Shown: positions 36,733-47,716, counted from the stretch's first letter. The stretch is 64,000 nt of DNA from Enterobacter sp. EA-1 (GCA_002886105.1 CP025776.1:434001-498000); one strand, 5' to 3'. A program made the numbers and translations. The notes: generated by a model from the letters alone, not told the origin.

Positions 36733-37574
36733 TGAAACTTCTGCCACAGATTGCGGCTGAGGGCGGTGCCTTTCGTCTGGCGCACACCGCCACACAATGT
36801 CTGATTGACGAAGCACGTTTAAGCCCGAAACCCGGTCTGGTGGACAGTCGGGGAACGGCGCGCACCACGATTTAACGCTCGAACTGATGGAGCGTTCCGC
36901 GCACAGCCTGACCCCACGTTTCAGGCGCTGGCGCAACAAAGCTGGTTGCAACCGGCAAACGTTGCGCTCAGGCAAACCATAGGGCGACTGGGGCGGGAAG
37001 GCGAACAGCAGATGATGGCCGCCACCGATGGCGTGAATACCCATCGCGGCGCGATTTGGGCGCTGGGCTTGTTGGTCAGCGCGGTGGCGATAATGCGGCG
37101 GCGAAGGGTCGGCGCAGGCGTGATTCAACATTGCTGCCAACTGGCGACACTGCCGGATGACGCTGCGCCGAAGGTCTTTAGTAAAGGGCTTCGCCACGCA
37201 CCGCTACCGGGTTCCCGGCGCGCGTGAAGAAGCACAGCAGGCGCACATCATGAGGCTGGCGCTGCCTCAGCTCCACCTCAGCCGCCGTGGCGGCAGCGAA
37301 ACCCACGCAAGGCTGGATGCGTTGATGGCCATCATGACCTCACTCAGCGACACCTGTGTGTTATCGCGCTGGGCCTGAAGGGCTGGAGGCGATGCGCCAC
37401 GGTGCGCGTGCGGTACTGCGTGCGGGTGGGGTTGCGCATCCTGACGGGCAGCAGCGGCTGGCCGAACTGGACAGGCAAATGCTGGCGTTAAACGCGTCGC
37501 CGGGCGGTGCGGCAGATTTACTCGCCGCCACGCTGTTTCTCGATCGCATTACCACGCCTTATTTAGCGAATTAA
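36732..37574 (+). CDS. mdcB: Triphosphoribosyl-dephospho-CoA synthase (frameshifted)
   Basis: A CitG-family enzyme making the precursor of the MdcC prosthetic group from dephospho-CoA and ATP. ATG at 36732 overlaps the mdcA stop (TAATG). [34 protein letters not shown] (after correction) and [19 protein letters not shown] are the CitG hallmarks. The end reads [17 protein letters not shown] and [20 protein letters not shown]. Slips lie near 36850, 36905, 37085, 37180, 37215 and 37370. The length is 280 residues. Confidence 0.92.
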
Positions 37575-37582
37575 GGGAAGTT

Positions 37583-37866
37583 ATGGAACACATTACGATA
37601 ACCGTGCCTGCGGGCCGCGCCTTACGCGGTAAAGCGCTGGCAGGCGTTGTGGGCTCCGGGGATATGGAGGTGTTATTCACCGTGGGGGCAAACACTGACA
37701 ATTGATATCACCACCTCCGTGGATAACAGCCGTGGACGCTGGGAAGCCCTGTTCAACCGCCTCGGTCTGGTCAGCACTCTGCCTGCCGGCAAGCTGGTGA
37801 TTTCGGCGACGCCCGGTGGCGCGTATCCGTATCGAACAGGTTTTCGAAGAGGTGAGCTATGCGTGA
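37583..37866 (+). CDS. mdcC: Malonate decarboxylase acyl carrier protein, delta subunit (frameshifted)
   Basis: Carries the malonyl/acetyl thioester on 2'-(5''-phosphoribosyl)-3'-dephospho-CoA. ATG at 37583 gives MEHITITVPAGRALRGKALA, then GVVGSGDMEVLF. The serine of VGSGD is residue 25, the modified serine known from Klebsiella pneumoniae MdcC. An extra base near 37688 and another slip near 37828 move the remainder (TLTIDITTSVDNSRGRWEAL, STLPAGKLVISATPGG) between frames. It ends EEVSYA at TGA 37864-37866. The length is about 94 residues. Confidence 0.92.
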
Positions 37867-38690
37867 CGATCGCAGTTTTATCGAACTCAAAGCGCGTCAG
37901 CGCACATGCACTACTGGATGAAGGCAGCTACCGCGAATTGCTGGATCCGTTCGACGGCATTATCTCTCCCCCGTGGTTAGGGCCACAGGGCATCGTGCCG
38001 CAGGCGGATGACGGCATGGTGGTCGCTAAAGGCACCATTAATGGTCAGCCTGCGGTGGTGGTAGCCATCGAAGGCGCTTTCCAGGCGGCAGTATGGGCGA
38101 AGTCTCCGGCGCGAAAATGGCGGCGGCGCTGGAACTGGCGGCGGAAGATAACCGCAACGGCATCCCGACGCAGGCGGTGTTGTGCACTGGAAACCGGCGG
38201 CGTGCGTTTGCAGGAAGCCAACCTCGGCGATTGCCGATATCCATGCCGCGATTGTCGATCTGCGCCGTTACACCCCGGTAGTCGGCATTGTTGCCGGGAC
38301 GGTTGGCTGCTTTGGTGGGATGTCCATCGCGGCGGCGCTGTGCAGCTACCTGATTGTGACCCGTGAAGCGCGCACTGGGTCTGAACGGCCCGCAGGTTAT
38401 CGAGCAGGAAGCCGGGGATCGAAGAGTATGACTCCCGCGACCGTCCGTTTATCTGGAGCATGACCGGCGGCGAAGTGCGCTATCACAGCGGGCTGGTGGA
38501 TGCGCTGGTCGGCGACGGCATTAATGCGGTGAAAACGGCAATGAATGCGGCGATCGCCAAAGGCGTGCCGGCGCAACATCGCACCGATAAATACGATGAC
38601 TATCTGCAACGTCTGAGCCAGTTCGACACCCGCAAACAAGCGGATGCAGAACAGATCAGCGCGTTGTTTGCCGGGGAGGGTAAAGCATGA
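37859..38690 (+). CDS. mdcD: Malonate decarboxylase beta subunit (frameshifted)
   Basis: Forms with MdcE the carboxy-lyase that decarboxylates malonyl-S-ACP without biotin. ATG at 37859 overlaps mdcC by 8 bases. Signatures: SFIELKARQRAHALLDEGSY, LLDPFDGIISPPWLGPQGIV, GTINGQPAVVVAIEGAFQ, GEVSGAKMAAALELAAEDN and VVGIVAGTVGCFGGMSIAAA, the last being the oxyanion/CoA-binding crotonase-like loop. The end is YDDYLQRLSQFDTRKQ before 38690. Slips lie near 37890, 38090, 38195, 38225, 38370 and 38415. The length is about 276 residues. Confidence 0.92.
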
Positions 38691-39485
38691 GTACGACAAT
38701 GAGCCGCGGCGCATTATGGCTGGAAAAACTGGCGCCTAACGCCCAACGCCTGAGCGGGCTGTGCCCGTCAGTGCAGGCCGCAGATGGCGACGTTAACGGC
38801 GAAGCGGTGCGTTTTATCGCCGTGGTGCCGGATGCCAACAACCATTACCCACGTGCGGCAAAAGGGGAAGTCGGTCTGTTGGAAGGCTGGACGCTGGCAA
38901 AAGCTGTCAGCGAAACCGTGGCTGCCGATGCCAACAGCAGCGTGAAACGCCCGATCATTGCGGTGATTGATGTGCCGAGCCAGCCTATGGCCGTCGCGAA
39001 GAAGCGTTTGGTATTCACCCGAGGGCGTTAGCCGGTGCAGCCGCGGCTTACGCCAATGCACGTCTGGCGGGTCACCCGGTGATCGGCCGATCGTCGGTAA
39101 AGCGATGTCCGGTGCATTTCTGGCGCACGGCTACCGCTAACCGCCTGATTGCGTTCAACGACGCCGGTGTACTGATCCACGCGATGGGCAAAGAGTCGGC
39201 GGCGCGCATTACGTTGCGTACCGTTGAGGCGCTGGAAAACTGGCCGCCACTATCCCACCGATGGCATATGACATCAGTAACTACGCAACGCTGGGGCTGC
39301 TGGCTGACCTGCTGAATATCAGCAATCCGGATGCCCCTTCCGCAAGCGATCTGGCGCAGGTGACCACCACGCTGCAACAGGCCATTAAAGACGCTCGTCA
39401 GGACACCTCGTTGAAAAACCGTCTGGGTGCTGACAACCGCCGTAGCTCCGCTCTTGTGCGCGAACGCATGAGAGCCAGCTGGTAA
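38687..39485 (+). CDS. mdcE: Malonate decarboxylase gamma subunit (frameshifted)
   Basis: Partner of MdcD in the decarboxylase. The start at 38687 overlaps the mdcD stop (ATGAG). The sequence has SRGALWLEKLAPNAQRLSGL, VRFIAVVPDANNHYPRAAKG, VGLLEGWTLAKAV and PIIAVIDVPSQ. Corrected frames add GRREEAFGIHQALAGAAAAY and LIVGKAMSGAFLAHGYRANR. It closes with MAYDISNYATLGLLADLLNI and NRRSSALVRERMRASW at 39485. Slips lie near 38985, 39085, 39120 and 39240. The length of about 266 residues matches the family. Confidence 0.92.
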
Positions 39486-39511
39486 GTAAAACGAAACCTG
39501 CCAGATAGCAA

Positions 39512-39539
39512 CGCATGGGCGCGAACCCGCGCTCATGCG
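39512..39539 (+). other. Stable hairpin between mdcE and mdcF
   Basis: CGCATGGGCGCG (39512-39523) pairs with CGCGCTCATGCG (39528-39539) over 12 positions including one G-U, loop AACC. No T-run follows, so it is more likely an mRNA stability element separating enzyme genes from the transporter gene than a terminator. Confidence 0.6.
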
Positions 39540-39609
39540 CTACTGAAAAATAATAACCATCGCGCTCGTGCTATTTCTTTTCCTTTTAAAGGCTTACAGG
39601 TGATTTTCT

Positions 39610-40568
39610 ATGACTTATGTAATTGTTCATGCCCTCGCACCGATCTTTGTCATCATGCTGCTGGGTTTCTGGGCGGGAAAGGCCAAAATGGTCGACAACA
39701 AAAACGTTTCCCTGCTCAATATCTTTGTAATGGACTTCGCCCTGCCGGCTGCGCTGTTTAGCGCCACCGTACAGACACCGTGGACCGGGATTATCGCCCA
39801 GTCACCCCCTGATTGTGGTGCTGGTGCTCTCCATGTGGATTACCTACGCTGCCATCTATTTCCGGCGACGTCTGTTTTCAAAAATCGCCGCAGGATGCTG
39901 CCGTGCTGACGCTGACCGTCGCACTGCCGAACTATGCGGCGCTGGGCCTGCCGATCCTTGGTAGCGTACTGGGCGAAGGCTCTTCCACCTCGCTGTCCGT
40001 GGCGGTTTCCATCGCTTGTGGTTCCGTACTGATGACCCCCGTTCTGCCTGCTGCTTGAGCGCGAAAAAGCCCGTGCGGCGGGTGGCGATACCGGTTCCAC
40101 GCTGGCGATGCTGCCGGTGCTGATGTGGCGCTCGGTGAAAAAAACCGATTGTTTGGGGACCGTTGTTGGGTGTGGTGCTTTCCGCTATCGGTATCAAGAT
40201 GCCGGAACTGGTGCTGGCTTCCATTAAACCGCTGGGCCTGTCTGCTACCGCTGCGGCGCTGTTCCTGACCGGGGTTATCCTGTCTGCGCGCAAACTGGCA
40301 ATTAACACCATGGTTATCTCTGCAACCATCACGAAACTGCTGATCCAACCCGCCATTGCCTCGGGGGATTGTGCTGGTGTTCGGTCTGCATGGTTCTGTG
40401 GCTATTACCGCTATCCTGATGATTGCACTGGCGGCTGGTTTCTTTGGTGTGGTATTCGGTAACCGCTTTGGCGTGCAATCGCCGGATGCTGAAGCCGTAC
40501 TGCTGCTGAGCTCCGTTCTGTGTATCCTGTCGCTGCCGCTGTTTATCTCGCTGACTTCAGGAATGTAA
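39610..40568 (+). CDS. mdcF: Malonate transporter MdcF, AEC family (frameshifted)
   Basis: An inner-membrane auxin-efflux-carrier-type permease, proposed to take up malonate. ATG at 39610 reads MTYVIVHALAPIFVIMLLGF. Further membrane stretches: LLNIFVMDFALPAALFSATV, LTVALPNYAALGLPILGSVL, SVAVSIACGSVLMTP, PLLGVVLSAIGIKMPELVLA and SATAAALFLTGVILSA. HGSVAITAILMIALAAGFFG and LLLSSVLCILSLPLFISL close it. Slips lie near 39805, 39880, 40045, 40140 and 40365. The length of about 319 residues and ten hydrophobic segments fit. It sits within mdc between mdcE and mdcG. Confidence 0.92.
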
Positions 40569-40570
40569 CC

Positions 40571-41182
40571 ATGACCGTAACATTACGCCCGCACGATCTG
40601 CTTTGGCTTTCCGCGCCTGACGCGCTGGAAGGTAAGCGAACCGGGTCGCTGAGATCTGGCACGCCGGGTTACCGGTTGTTGTGCGGCGTGATGTTGATGC
40701 GAGTGGACGAATTCCCGTTGGCGTGCGTGGCGTGCGCCGCGATCAGCGCGCGCGGCGGGATGGGTGAGGCCGGAACAGGTTAACCGTGTGGTCTCACCCG
40801 AACAGCTTATCGCGCCGCAGGCACTGCTGCGTTCGCCGTTTATCTCTCAGCCGCCGGTACAGCTGGCGCTGCAACTGGCGCAGCCTAAACTGGCCTGGAT
40901 ATGGGGTGTTACCGGCAGTACCGCCTATGCGCTGGCCGGGATTCCGGTTATTCACGCGACCAGCGATCTCGACCTGTTGATCCGCGCGCCGCAGCCGCTT
41001 GCTCAGGCTGAACTGCAACGCTGGCAGCAGCACATCAGCGGTGGGCTGTGCCGGGCAGATACGCAAGTGGACACGCCCAACGGCGGTTTTGCGCTGGCCG
41101 AGTGGCTGCGCGATGGGCGGGTGATGCTGAAAACGAACCACGGGCCGCGTCTGGTGAGCGACCGCGGCGCAGGGAGGAGTAA
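40571..41182 (+). CDS. mdcG: MdcG, phosphoribosyl-dephospho-CoA transferase (frameshifted)
   Basis: Attaches the prosthetic group to Ser25 of MdcC (holo-ACP synthase, CitX/MdcG type). ATG at 40571 reads MTVTLRPHDLLWLSAPDALE. The nucleotidyltransferase-like motif is WGVTGSTAYALAGIPVIHAT with SDLDLLIRAPQPL, whose two aspartates fit metal binding. TQVDTPNGGFALAEWLRDGR and VMLKTNHGPRLV follow. The true end is in another frame (RREE plus TAA 41180-41182), just before mdcH. Slips lie near 40635, 40650, 40760 and 41160. The length is about 203 residues. Confidence 0.9.
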
Positions 41183-42063
41183 TGAAAATTCACTTTCCCG
41201 GGGCAGGGGACACAGCGTCCCGGTATGTTACAGGCGCTTCGGGAAACGAAATAAACGAAGCCCGTGCGGTGCTCGGGGCAGAAGTTGATACCCTGGATAC
41301 GGAAGCATTAAAACATGCTCGCGCGCAGTGCAACTGGCGTTGCTGATTGCCGGGGTTGCCTCGGGCGCGCGAGTTACAGCGTCGTGGCGTGCAGGCGGAT
41401 ATCACCAGCGGATTGTCGATTGGCGCTTACCCGGCGGCGGTGATTGCTGGCGCACTCGATTTTCGCGATGCGTTGCGACTGGTGGCGCTGCGTGGTGATT
41501 TGATGGAGCAGGCCTATCCGCAGGGATACGGACGGCCATTATGGGACTGACGCTCCCCCGGTGGAAACGCTGGTGGCAGGCAGCGGAGCGTATATCGCCA
41601 ATCTCAATGCCGAAACACAGATTGTGATTGCCGGGAGCGATGAAGCGATGGCGCAGGTGGCGCAGCGTGCGCTGGCAAAAGGAGCCAGCAAAGTGCAACG
41701 GCTGGCGGTTAGCGTACCCTCTCACTGTGCATTGCTGGACGCACCGGCAAAGAAACTGGCGCAGGCCTTTGCTGACGTCACGTTGTCCCGGCCACAATGC
41801 GCCTATTTAAGCGGCAGTACCGGGCGCGTGCTATGGCAGCCGGAGAAAATTGCCGACGATCTGGCGTGGAATATGGCGCGCACTGTGCGCTGGCAGGAAG
41901 CGGTGATTGCCGCTAACGAACGCGACGCCAGACTGGCTATCGAAATGCCGGGCGGTATTTTGACCTGTCTGACCCGACAGGCGGCGTGGAACGGCGAAAG
42001 TCTTTCGCTGGAGCGTAGCGGTGTGGATGTGGTGTTGCACTGGCGAAGCGGCTCAGCGCGTGA
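41182..42063 (+). CDS. mdcH: MdcH, malonyl-CoA:ACP acyltransferase (frameshifted, C terminus inferred)
   Basis: Loads malonyl onto MdcC to start the cycle. ATG at 41182 overlaps the mdcG stop by one base. Corrected frames give FPGQGTQRPGMLQALRE and LALLIAGVASARELQRRGVQ. The nucleophile motif is ITSGLSIGAYPAAVIAGA (GLSIG). Then SGAYIANLNAETQIVIAGSD, VPSHCALLDAPAKKL (catalytic His) and LAWNMARTVRWQEAV. Slips lie near 41205, 41335, 41370, 41540 and 42040. I place the stop at TGA 42061-42063 in the frame ending LAKRLSA; the literal frame runs on and out. The length is about 293 residues, slightly short for MdcH. Confidence 0.85.
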
Positions 42064-42116
42064 GGTATTTTGCCCCCGGCCGGATGGTGACGCGAGGCGT
42101 TTTCGCGGGCAAAAAA

Positions 42117-43049
42117 TCAGGCGTTATCCTGTAAACTGCGGGCGTACATCCGGCCTTCGGCGGCGAGCGCCAGCAGGTTGGGATCGTGCTCGCGGTTGCG
42201 GGCGAAGACAATGGCGATTAACTGCTGCATTTGATACGGCTCCGCCGTGCGCAATAGTTGCACCGAACTTTCATAGACCTTTTTCATTCTTCCCGGCATC
42301 AGAGAAAAGCCCACGCCCGCCTGCACCAGCTGAGCATCGAGAAAATGTCATTAACGCGGGTGACGATTTCCGGTTCAAACCCGGCAATATGAAACGCTTC
42401 CTGAAACCCGGCGTAAGTGGCGAAACCTTCCGCCAGCGAGACAAATTTCTGCGTCCGGTAATCCCGCAGATCGGCGAGGGTATCGGTTTTCAGCGTGGCG
42501 CTGGCCGGAGCAGCAAGGAAGATATCGTCATGGAACAGCGGCAGCACTTCAAGACTGCTGCGGTCGATCTCGCTTTCGGAAATAGAGATCAGAATCGCAT
42601 CCAGCGTTCCCTCAGCCAGCATGTGCAGCAGGGTGTCGTTCGAGCCCATGGTTAAATCCATTTCCAGCTCGGGGCGGCGTAACTTCATGCCCATAATCAG
42701 TCGCGGTACGGTTTCCAGCGTCAGCGAATAGAGGGTGCCGACGCGTAATCTGCCCCCGGCCGACGCCGGCGGTTTTGCGCGCTTCGTCCAGACCGCGCTC
42801 CATCAGTTGCGTCACTTCCGGCAATACTCCAGCAGTGTCCGGTGCGGCGGGCAGCGGTATCAGATTACGGCCTTTATGGACAAACAGCGGGCAGCGGACA
42901 TTCTCTTCCAGCGTGTGCAGCGCACGGTGCACGCTGACACCGCTAAGATTGAGGGCTTCGGCGGCGCGGGCGATATTTCCCTTGTCCATAAAGGCCATGA
43001 AAATACCCAGCTTGCGAAACGTAATGTCGTTGGTGATATCCAGATTCAT
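42117..43049 (-). CDS. mdcR: MdcR, LysR-type regulator of malonate genes (frameshifted)
   Basis: The transcriptional regulator of the mdc operon, convergent to it. The start at 43049 reads MNLDITNDITFRKLGIFMAF. The helix-turn-helix is NIARAAEALNLSGVSVHRAL with HTLEENVRCPLFVHKGRNL, the LysR recognition pattern. The effector domain follows in other frames: LRRPELEMDLTMGSNDTLLH, LAEGTLDAILISISESEIDR and LFHDDIFLAAPASATLKTDT. It ends LALAAEGRMYARSLQDNA at 42117. Slips lie near 42840, 42765, 42690 and 42340. The length of about 310 residues is usual for LysR proteins. Confidence 0.9.
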
Positions 43050-43076
43050 AAGCCCTCTCGCCGCCTGACTGGCGCG

Positions 43077-44980
43077 CTAGTCCCCCTGCAGCATCGCTTC
43101 CAGTTGCTCGTGTGCGTCCAGCCACGCCATTTCACACTCTTCCAGTCCGGATTTCGCGGCTGCTGTTGCAGGCAGTCGGTCAGCTCCGCTTTGCGGCTCT
43201 GATCGTACAACCCGCTGTCGCCCAGCTTCTCTTCTGCCTGCGCCAGTTGCGCGTTCAGCTTTTCCATCTCTTTTCCAGACGGGCGATCTCTTTACGTAGC
43301 GGCTGCGTTTGTGTGCGCAGCTCTGCTTCACGGCGTTTTTGATCTTTACGCGCCTGAGCGCTGTTGCCGCTCTCTTTAGCCACGGCATCCGCTGGCTGAC
43401 TCTCCTGCTTTTGGACGTCGCTCAGCCACTGCTGATAATCTTCCAGATCCTTCGAATGGCTCGACTTTGCCGTCGTGCACCAGATAGAGATCGTCGGTGG
43501 TGGAACGGATAAGGTGGCGATCGTGCGACACGACAACCAGCGCGCCTTCAAACTCAATCAGCGCTTCGGTCAGCGCCCCGGCGCATGTCCGAGTCAAGGT
43601 GGTTAGTCGGTTCATCAAGCAGCAACAGGTTCGGACGCTGCCAGACGATCAGCGCCAACACCAGCCGCGCTTTCTCGCCGCCGGAGAAACGTTCGGTTAT
43701 TTCCGTGACTTTGTCGCCCTCGGAAACCGAAACCGCCGAGATAATCACGCAGTTTTGCTCCAGCTCCTGTGGGGCGAGACGGGCCAGATGCTGTAAGGGG
43801 GGATTCGTCGGCGCGTAAGAATTCCAGCTGGTGCTGGGCGAAATAACCCAGCTTAATGCCCTTCGCGAGGCCGATTTCACCACTCTGCGCCGCCAGTTCC
43901 CCCGGCCAGCAGTTTGATAAAGGTGGATTTACCGGCGCCGTTACGCCCCAGCAAACCAATGCGGGAGCCCGGCACCCCGAGTTGATCTTGATGGCGTTAA
44001 GGATGGTGCGATCGCCATACCCTGCGCTGACTTTTTCCATCTTCAGTAAGGGGTTGGGCAGGCTTTCCGGGGCGCGGAAGCTGAAATGGAACGGGTTGTC
44101 CACGTGCGCCGGGGCAATCAGCTCCATGCGTTCAAGCATTTTGATGCGGCTCTGTGCCTCTGCTTTGCTGGCTTTGGCCTTAAAGCGGTCAATAAAGCTT
44201 TGCAGATGAGCAACGCGTTGCTGCTGGCTCTCGTAAGTGGCCTGCTGCTGAGCCAGACGCGTGGCGCGCTGACGTTCGAATGAGCTGTAGTTGCCGGTAT
44301 ATTCGAACAGGCTTTGCTGCTCAATATGCAGAATTTTGTCCACCACCGGATCGAGGAAGTCACGGTCGTGGGAAATCAGGATCAGCGTTCCCCGGTAGCT
44401 TTTCAGCCACTTTTCCAGCCAGATCACGGCGTCGAGATCCGGTGGTTGGTCGGTTCGTCGAGCAACAGGAGATCGGAGCGGCAAATCAGCGCCTGCGCAA
44501 GGTTTAAGCGCATGCGCCAGCCACCGGAGAAGTCACTGACCGGGCGATCCAACTGTTCATTGGTGAAGCCCAGACCGTGCAGCAGGCTGGAAGCGCGTGA
44601 ACGGATGGTCCAAGCATCAATCGCATCCAGTTTGCCGTGCACGAGGGCGATGGCATGACCGTCGTTGCGTTCGTTGGCCGCGTTGAGCTGCGCTTCAAGC
44701 TGGCGGTATTCCCGATCGCCGTCTATCACATAATCGATAGCCGCCTCGTTGAGCGCTGGCGTTTCACTGGTTTACCCATGCCAGTTGCCAGTTTCCCGGA
44801 AAGGTCACGTTGCCGCCGTCGGCGCCAATCTCGTTTTTCAACAGCGACAGCAGCGTGGATTTACCGCAGCCATTTTTACCCACCAGACCGACTTTCTGGC
44901 CTCGGATTGATGGTGGCCGTGGCGTTGTCCAGCAGGACACGCACACCGCGACGAATTTGTAACGAGGAGAAAACAATCAT
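43077..44980 (-). CDS. yheS: YheS, ABC-F family ATPase (frameshifted)
   Basis: A soluble double-ATPase of the ABC-F type, thought to act on the ribosome. The start at 44980 reads MIVFSSLQIRRG. ATPase 1: LVGKNGCGKSTLLSLLKNEI, VSDFSGGWRMRLNLAQALI, LLLLDEPTNH. The inter-domain linker carries the basic helix (FIDRFKAKASKAEAQSRIKM). ATPase 2: LLGRNGAGKSTFIKLLAG (corrected), RFSGGEKARLVLALIVWQRP, LLLLDEPTNHLD and VVVSHDRHLIRSTTDDLYLV. The C-terminal coiled coil is Glu/Lys/Gln-rich. It ends LEAMLQGD at 43077. Many slips occur (near 44905, 44760, 44440, 43985, 43905, 43800, 43580, 43455, 43270 and 43165). The length is about 634 residues. Confidence 0.93.
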
Positions 44981-45162
44981 AAGGCGCCGTATGTTCAGAC
45001 TATGTTAATTTGTCATTATGATAATGTAAGGTTACGGCCAAATGCCGTACCGGGGCCGCAATGGTAGCCCAAAATGAAGATGATAGACAAAATCATTCTG
45101 GCAGCGCCCGCGGGTAGCCAGCCGGAAGCGTAACAGGTACGACGCCCGGGAGGGGGGAAGAG

Positions 45163-45714
45163 ATGTCACAGACAGCGAAAGTGTTGCTGCTGTATGCCCA
45201 TCCGGAATCTCAGGACTCGGTGGCGAACCGGGTTTTGCTTAAACCGGCAATGCAGATGCAAAACGTGACGGTGCATGATTTGTATGCCCGTTATCCCGAC
45301 TTTTTTATTGATATCCCTTATGAACAGGCGTTACTGCGTGAGCATGACGTTATCGTGTTCCAGCACCCGCTTTATACCTACAGTTGCCCGGCGCTGCTCA
45401 AAGAGTGGCTGGACCGCGTTTTGAGCCGTGGGTTTGCCAGCGGCACAGGCGGGAATCAACTGGCGGGAAAGTACTGGCGTAGCGTCATCACCACCGGCGA
45501 GCCGGAGACGGCTTATCGTCACGATGGTCTTAACGGATATCCCATGAGCGATATTTTGCGCCCCTTCGAGCTGACCGCCGCCATGTGTCGCATGCACTGG
45601 CTTAGCCCGATCATTATCTACTGGGCGCGCAGGCAACCCCCGCAGGAACTGGCGAATCACGCTAAAGCTTACGCCGAGTGGCTGGCATCGCCGTTGCCGG
45701 ATGGAGGTCGTTAA
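45163..45714 (+). CDS. kefG: KefG, ancillary quinone oxidoreductase-like subunit of KefB
   Basis: An intact frame of 183 residues. A flavodoxin-fold protein required for full activity of the glutathione-gated potassium efflux system KefB. Visible markers: [80 protein letters not shown] and [16 protein letters not shown]. It overlaps the kefB start by one base (TAATG), so the two are translationally coupled. It lies divergent from yheS across 182 bases. Confidence 0.95.
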   Translation: MSQTAKVLLLYAHPESQDSVANRVLLKPAMQMQNVTVHDLYARYPDFFIDIPYEQALLREHDVIVFQHPLYTYSCPALLKEWLDRVLSRGFASGTGGNQLAGKYWRSVITTGEPETAYRHDGLNGYPMSDILRPFELTAAMCRMHWLSPIIIYWARRQPPQELANHAKAYAEWLASPLPDGGR

Positions 45715-47509
45715 TGGAAGGGTCCGATCTGTTACTGGCGGTGTTGTTTCTGTTTGCGGCGGTGGTCGCCGTACCGTTAGCCTCCGTCTGGGCATTGGCG
45801 CGGTGCTTGGGTATTTGCTGGCGGGAATCGCCATTGGTCCGTGGGGGTTGGGGTTCATCAGCGATGTGGATGAAATCCTGCATTTTTCCGAGCTGGGCGT
45901 GGTGTTCCTGATGTTTATCATCGGCACCGGAACTGAATCCGGCAAAACTGTGGGAGTTGCGGCGGTCGATCTTTGGCGTGGGCGCGGCTCAGGTATTGCT
46001 GAGTGCGGCGCTCCTCGCCGGTTTATTGATGCTGACGCAGTTTTCCGGCAGGCGGCGGTGATTGGCGGCATTGGCTTTTGGCGATGTCATCTACCGCAAT
46101 GGCGCTGCAACTGATGCGCGACAAGGGGATGAACCGCAGCGAGTCCGGGCAACTGGGTTTTCGGTGCTGCTGTTTCAGGATTTGGCGGTGATCCCCGCGC
46201 TGGCACTGGTGCCACTGCTGGCGGGGAATGGGGATGAGCATCTCGACTGGATGAAGGTTGGCCTGAAGGTGCTGGCTTTCGCGGGCATGCTGATTGGCGG
46301 TCGTTATCTGTTGCGACCGGTGTTTCGTTTCATTGCCGGTTCCGGCGTGCGGGAAGTGTTTACCGCCGCGACACTGCTGCTGGTGCTTGGTTCAGCGCTG
46401 TTTATGGATGCGCTGGGGTTGTCGATGGCGCTCGGTACGTTTATCGCCGGGGTTTTACTGGCGGAAAGCGAATACCGGCATGAGCTGGAAATTGCCATTG
46501 AGCCGTTTAAAGGGCTGTTGCTGGGGTTGTTCTTTATCTCTGTTGGCATGGCGCTGAATCTGGGCGTGCTCTATACCCACCTGTTGTGGGTCGTACTGAG
46601 CGTGGCGGTGCTGGTGGCGGTGAAAACGCTGGTGTTGTACGGACTGGCGCGCCTGTATGGCCTGCGCAGTTCAGAACGGATGCAGTTTGCGGGGGTGCTC
46701 AGCCGGGGGGGGGAATTTGCGTTTGTGCTTTTCTCTTCCGCCTCTTCCCAGCATCTGTTTCAGCATGACCAGATGGCGCTGCTGGTGACCGTTACCCTGT
46801 CGATGATGACCACACCTTTGCTGATGCGAGGCATTGATAACGTCCTCTCCCGGCGTTTTAACACCCCGGAAGAGGAAGATGAAGCACCGTGGGTGGAAGA
46901 CGATAAACCGCAGGTCATTGTGGTGGGCTTTGGGCGTTTTGGCCGGTGATTGGTCGCCTGTTAATGGCCAATAAAATGCGTATTACCGTGCTGGAGCGGG
47001 ATATCAGCGCCGTTAACCTGATGCGAAAATACGGTTATAAGGTCTATTACGGCGATGCGACGCAAGTGGAATTGTTGCGCTCAGCGGGGGGCGGAGGCGG
47101 CGAAATCCATCGTGATTACCTGTAACGACCCGTTGGATACCATGAAGCTGGTGGAAATCTGCCAGCAGCATTTCCCGCACCTGACCATTCTTGCGCGGGC
47201 AAGAGGGCGTGTGGAAGCCCATGAGTTGTTACAGGCCGGGGTTACGCAGTTTTCCCGCGAGACCTTTTCCAGTGCGCTGGAGTTGGGGCGTAAGTCGCTT
47301 ATCTCGCTGGGGATGCATCCGCACCAGGGCTCAACGCGCGCAGCTCCATTTTAAGCGCACGGATATGCGCATGCTGCGTGAATTGATGCCGGTGCATACC
47401 GACACGGTGCAAATTTCCCGCGTGCGCGAAGCGCGAGCTGGAAGAGATTTTTCAGCGTGAAATGCAGCAAGAGCGTCGCCAGTTGGATGGCTGGGACGAG
47501 TTTGAATAA
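45714..47509 (+). CDS. kefB: KefB, glutathione-regulated K+/H+ antiporter (frameshifted)
   Basis: A CPA2-type potassium efflux protein that protects against electrophiles. The start at 45714 reads [16 protein letters not shown]. Membrane helices include [76 protein letters not shown] and [20 protein letters not shown]. The C-terminal KTN domain shows [44 protein letters not shown] and [20 protein letters not shown]. It ends QLDGWDEFE at 47509. Slips lie near 45735, 45785, 45935, 46085, 46785, 46945, 47095, 47330 and 47430. The length is about 599 residues. Confidence 0.94.
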
Positions 47510-47519
47510 GGGAATTCGA

Positions 47520-47716
47520 ATGGCTGTTCGTAAACGTTTTATTGCCGGTGCTATCTGCCCGGCGTGCGAAGGATTCGATGGCAATGTGGCGTGAAAATAA
47601 TGTCGATATTGTTGGAATGCGTTAAGTGCGGGGATCAGATGCGCGAAGCCGATAAGGACGTTAAAGAGCATGTACGCAAAGATGAGCAAGTGATCGGGAT
47701 TTTTCATCCGGACTAG
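47520..47716 (+). CDS. yheV: YheV, putative zinc-ribbon protein (frameshifted)
   Basis: About 65 residues, function unknown. ATG at 47520 reads MAVRKRFIAGAICPAC. The frame slips near 47565 and again near 47610. Corrected, the remainder gives AMWRENNVDIVECVKCG, READKDVKEHVRKDEQVIGI and FHPD before TAG 47714-47716. CPAC and CVKC form a likely zinc-binding pair. It directly follows kefB, as in E. coli. Confidence 0.88.

Noticed and set aside
36690-42063. Mass gene decay of the mdc operon
   Set aside because: Every mdc gene has frameshifts, but essential neighbours elsewhere have the same density, so decay of this operon in particular is not supported.
29250-43076. Prophage or integrative element between yheT and yheS
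   Set aside because: I found no integrase, transposase, tRNA attachment site, direct repeats or phage structural genes in the block.
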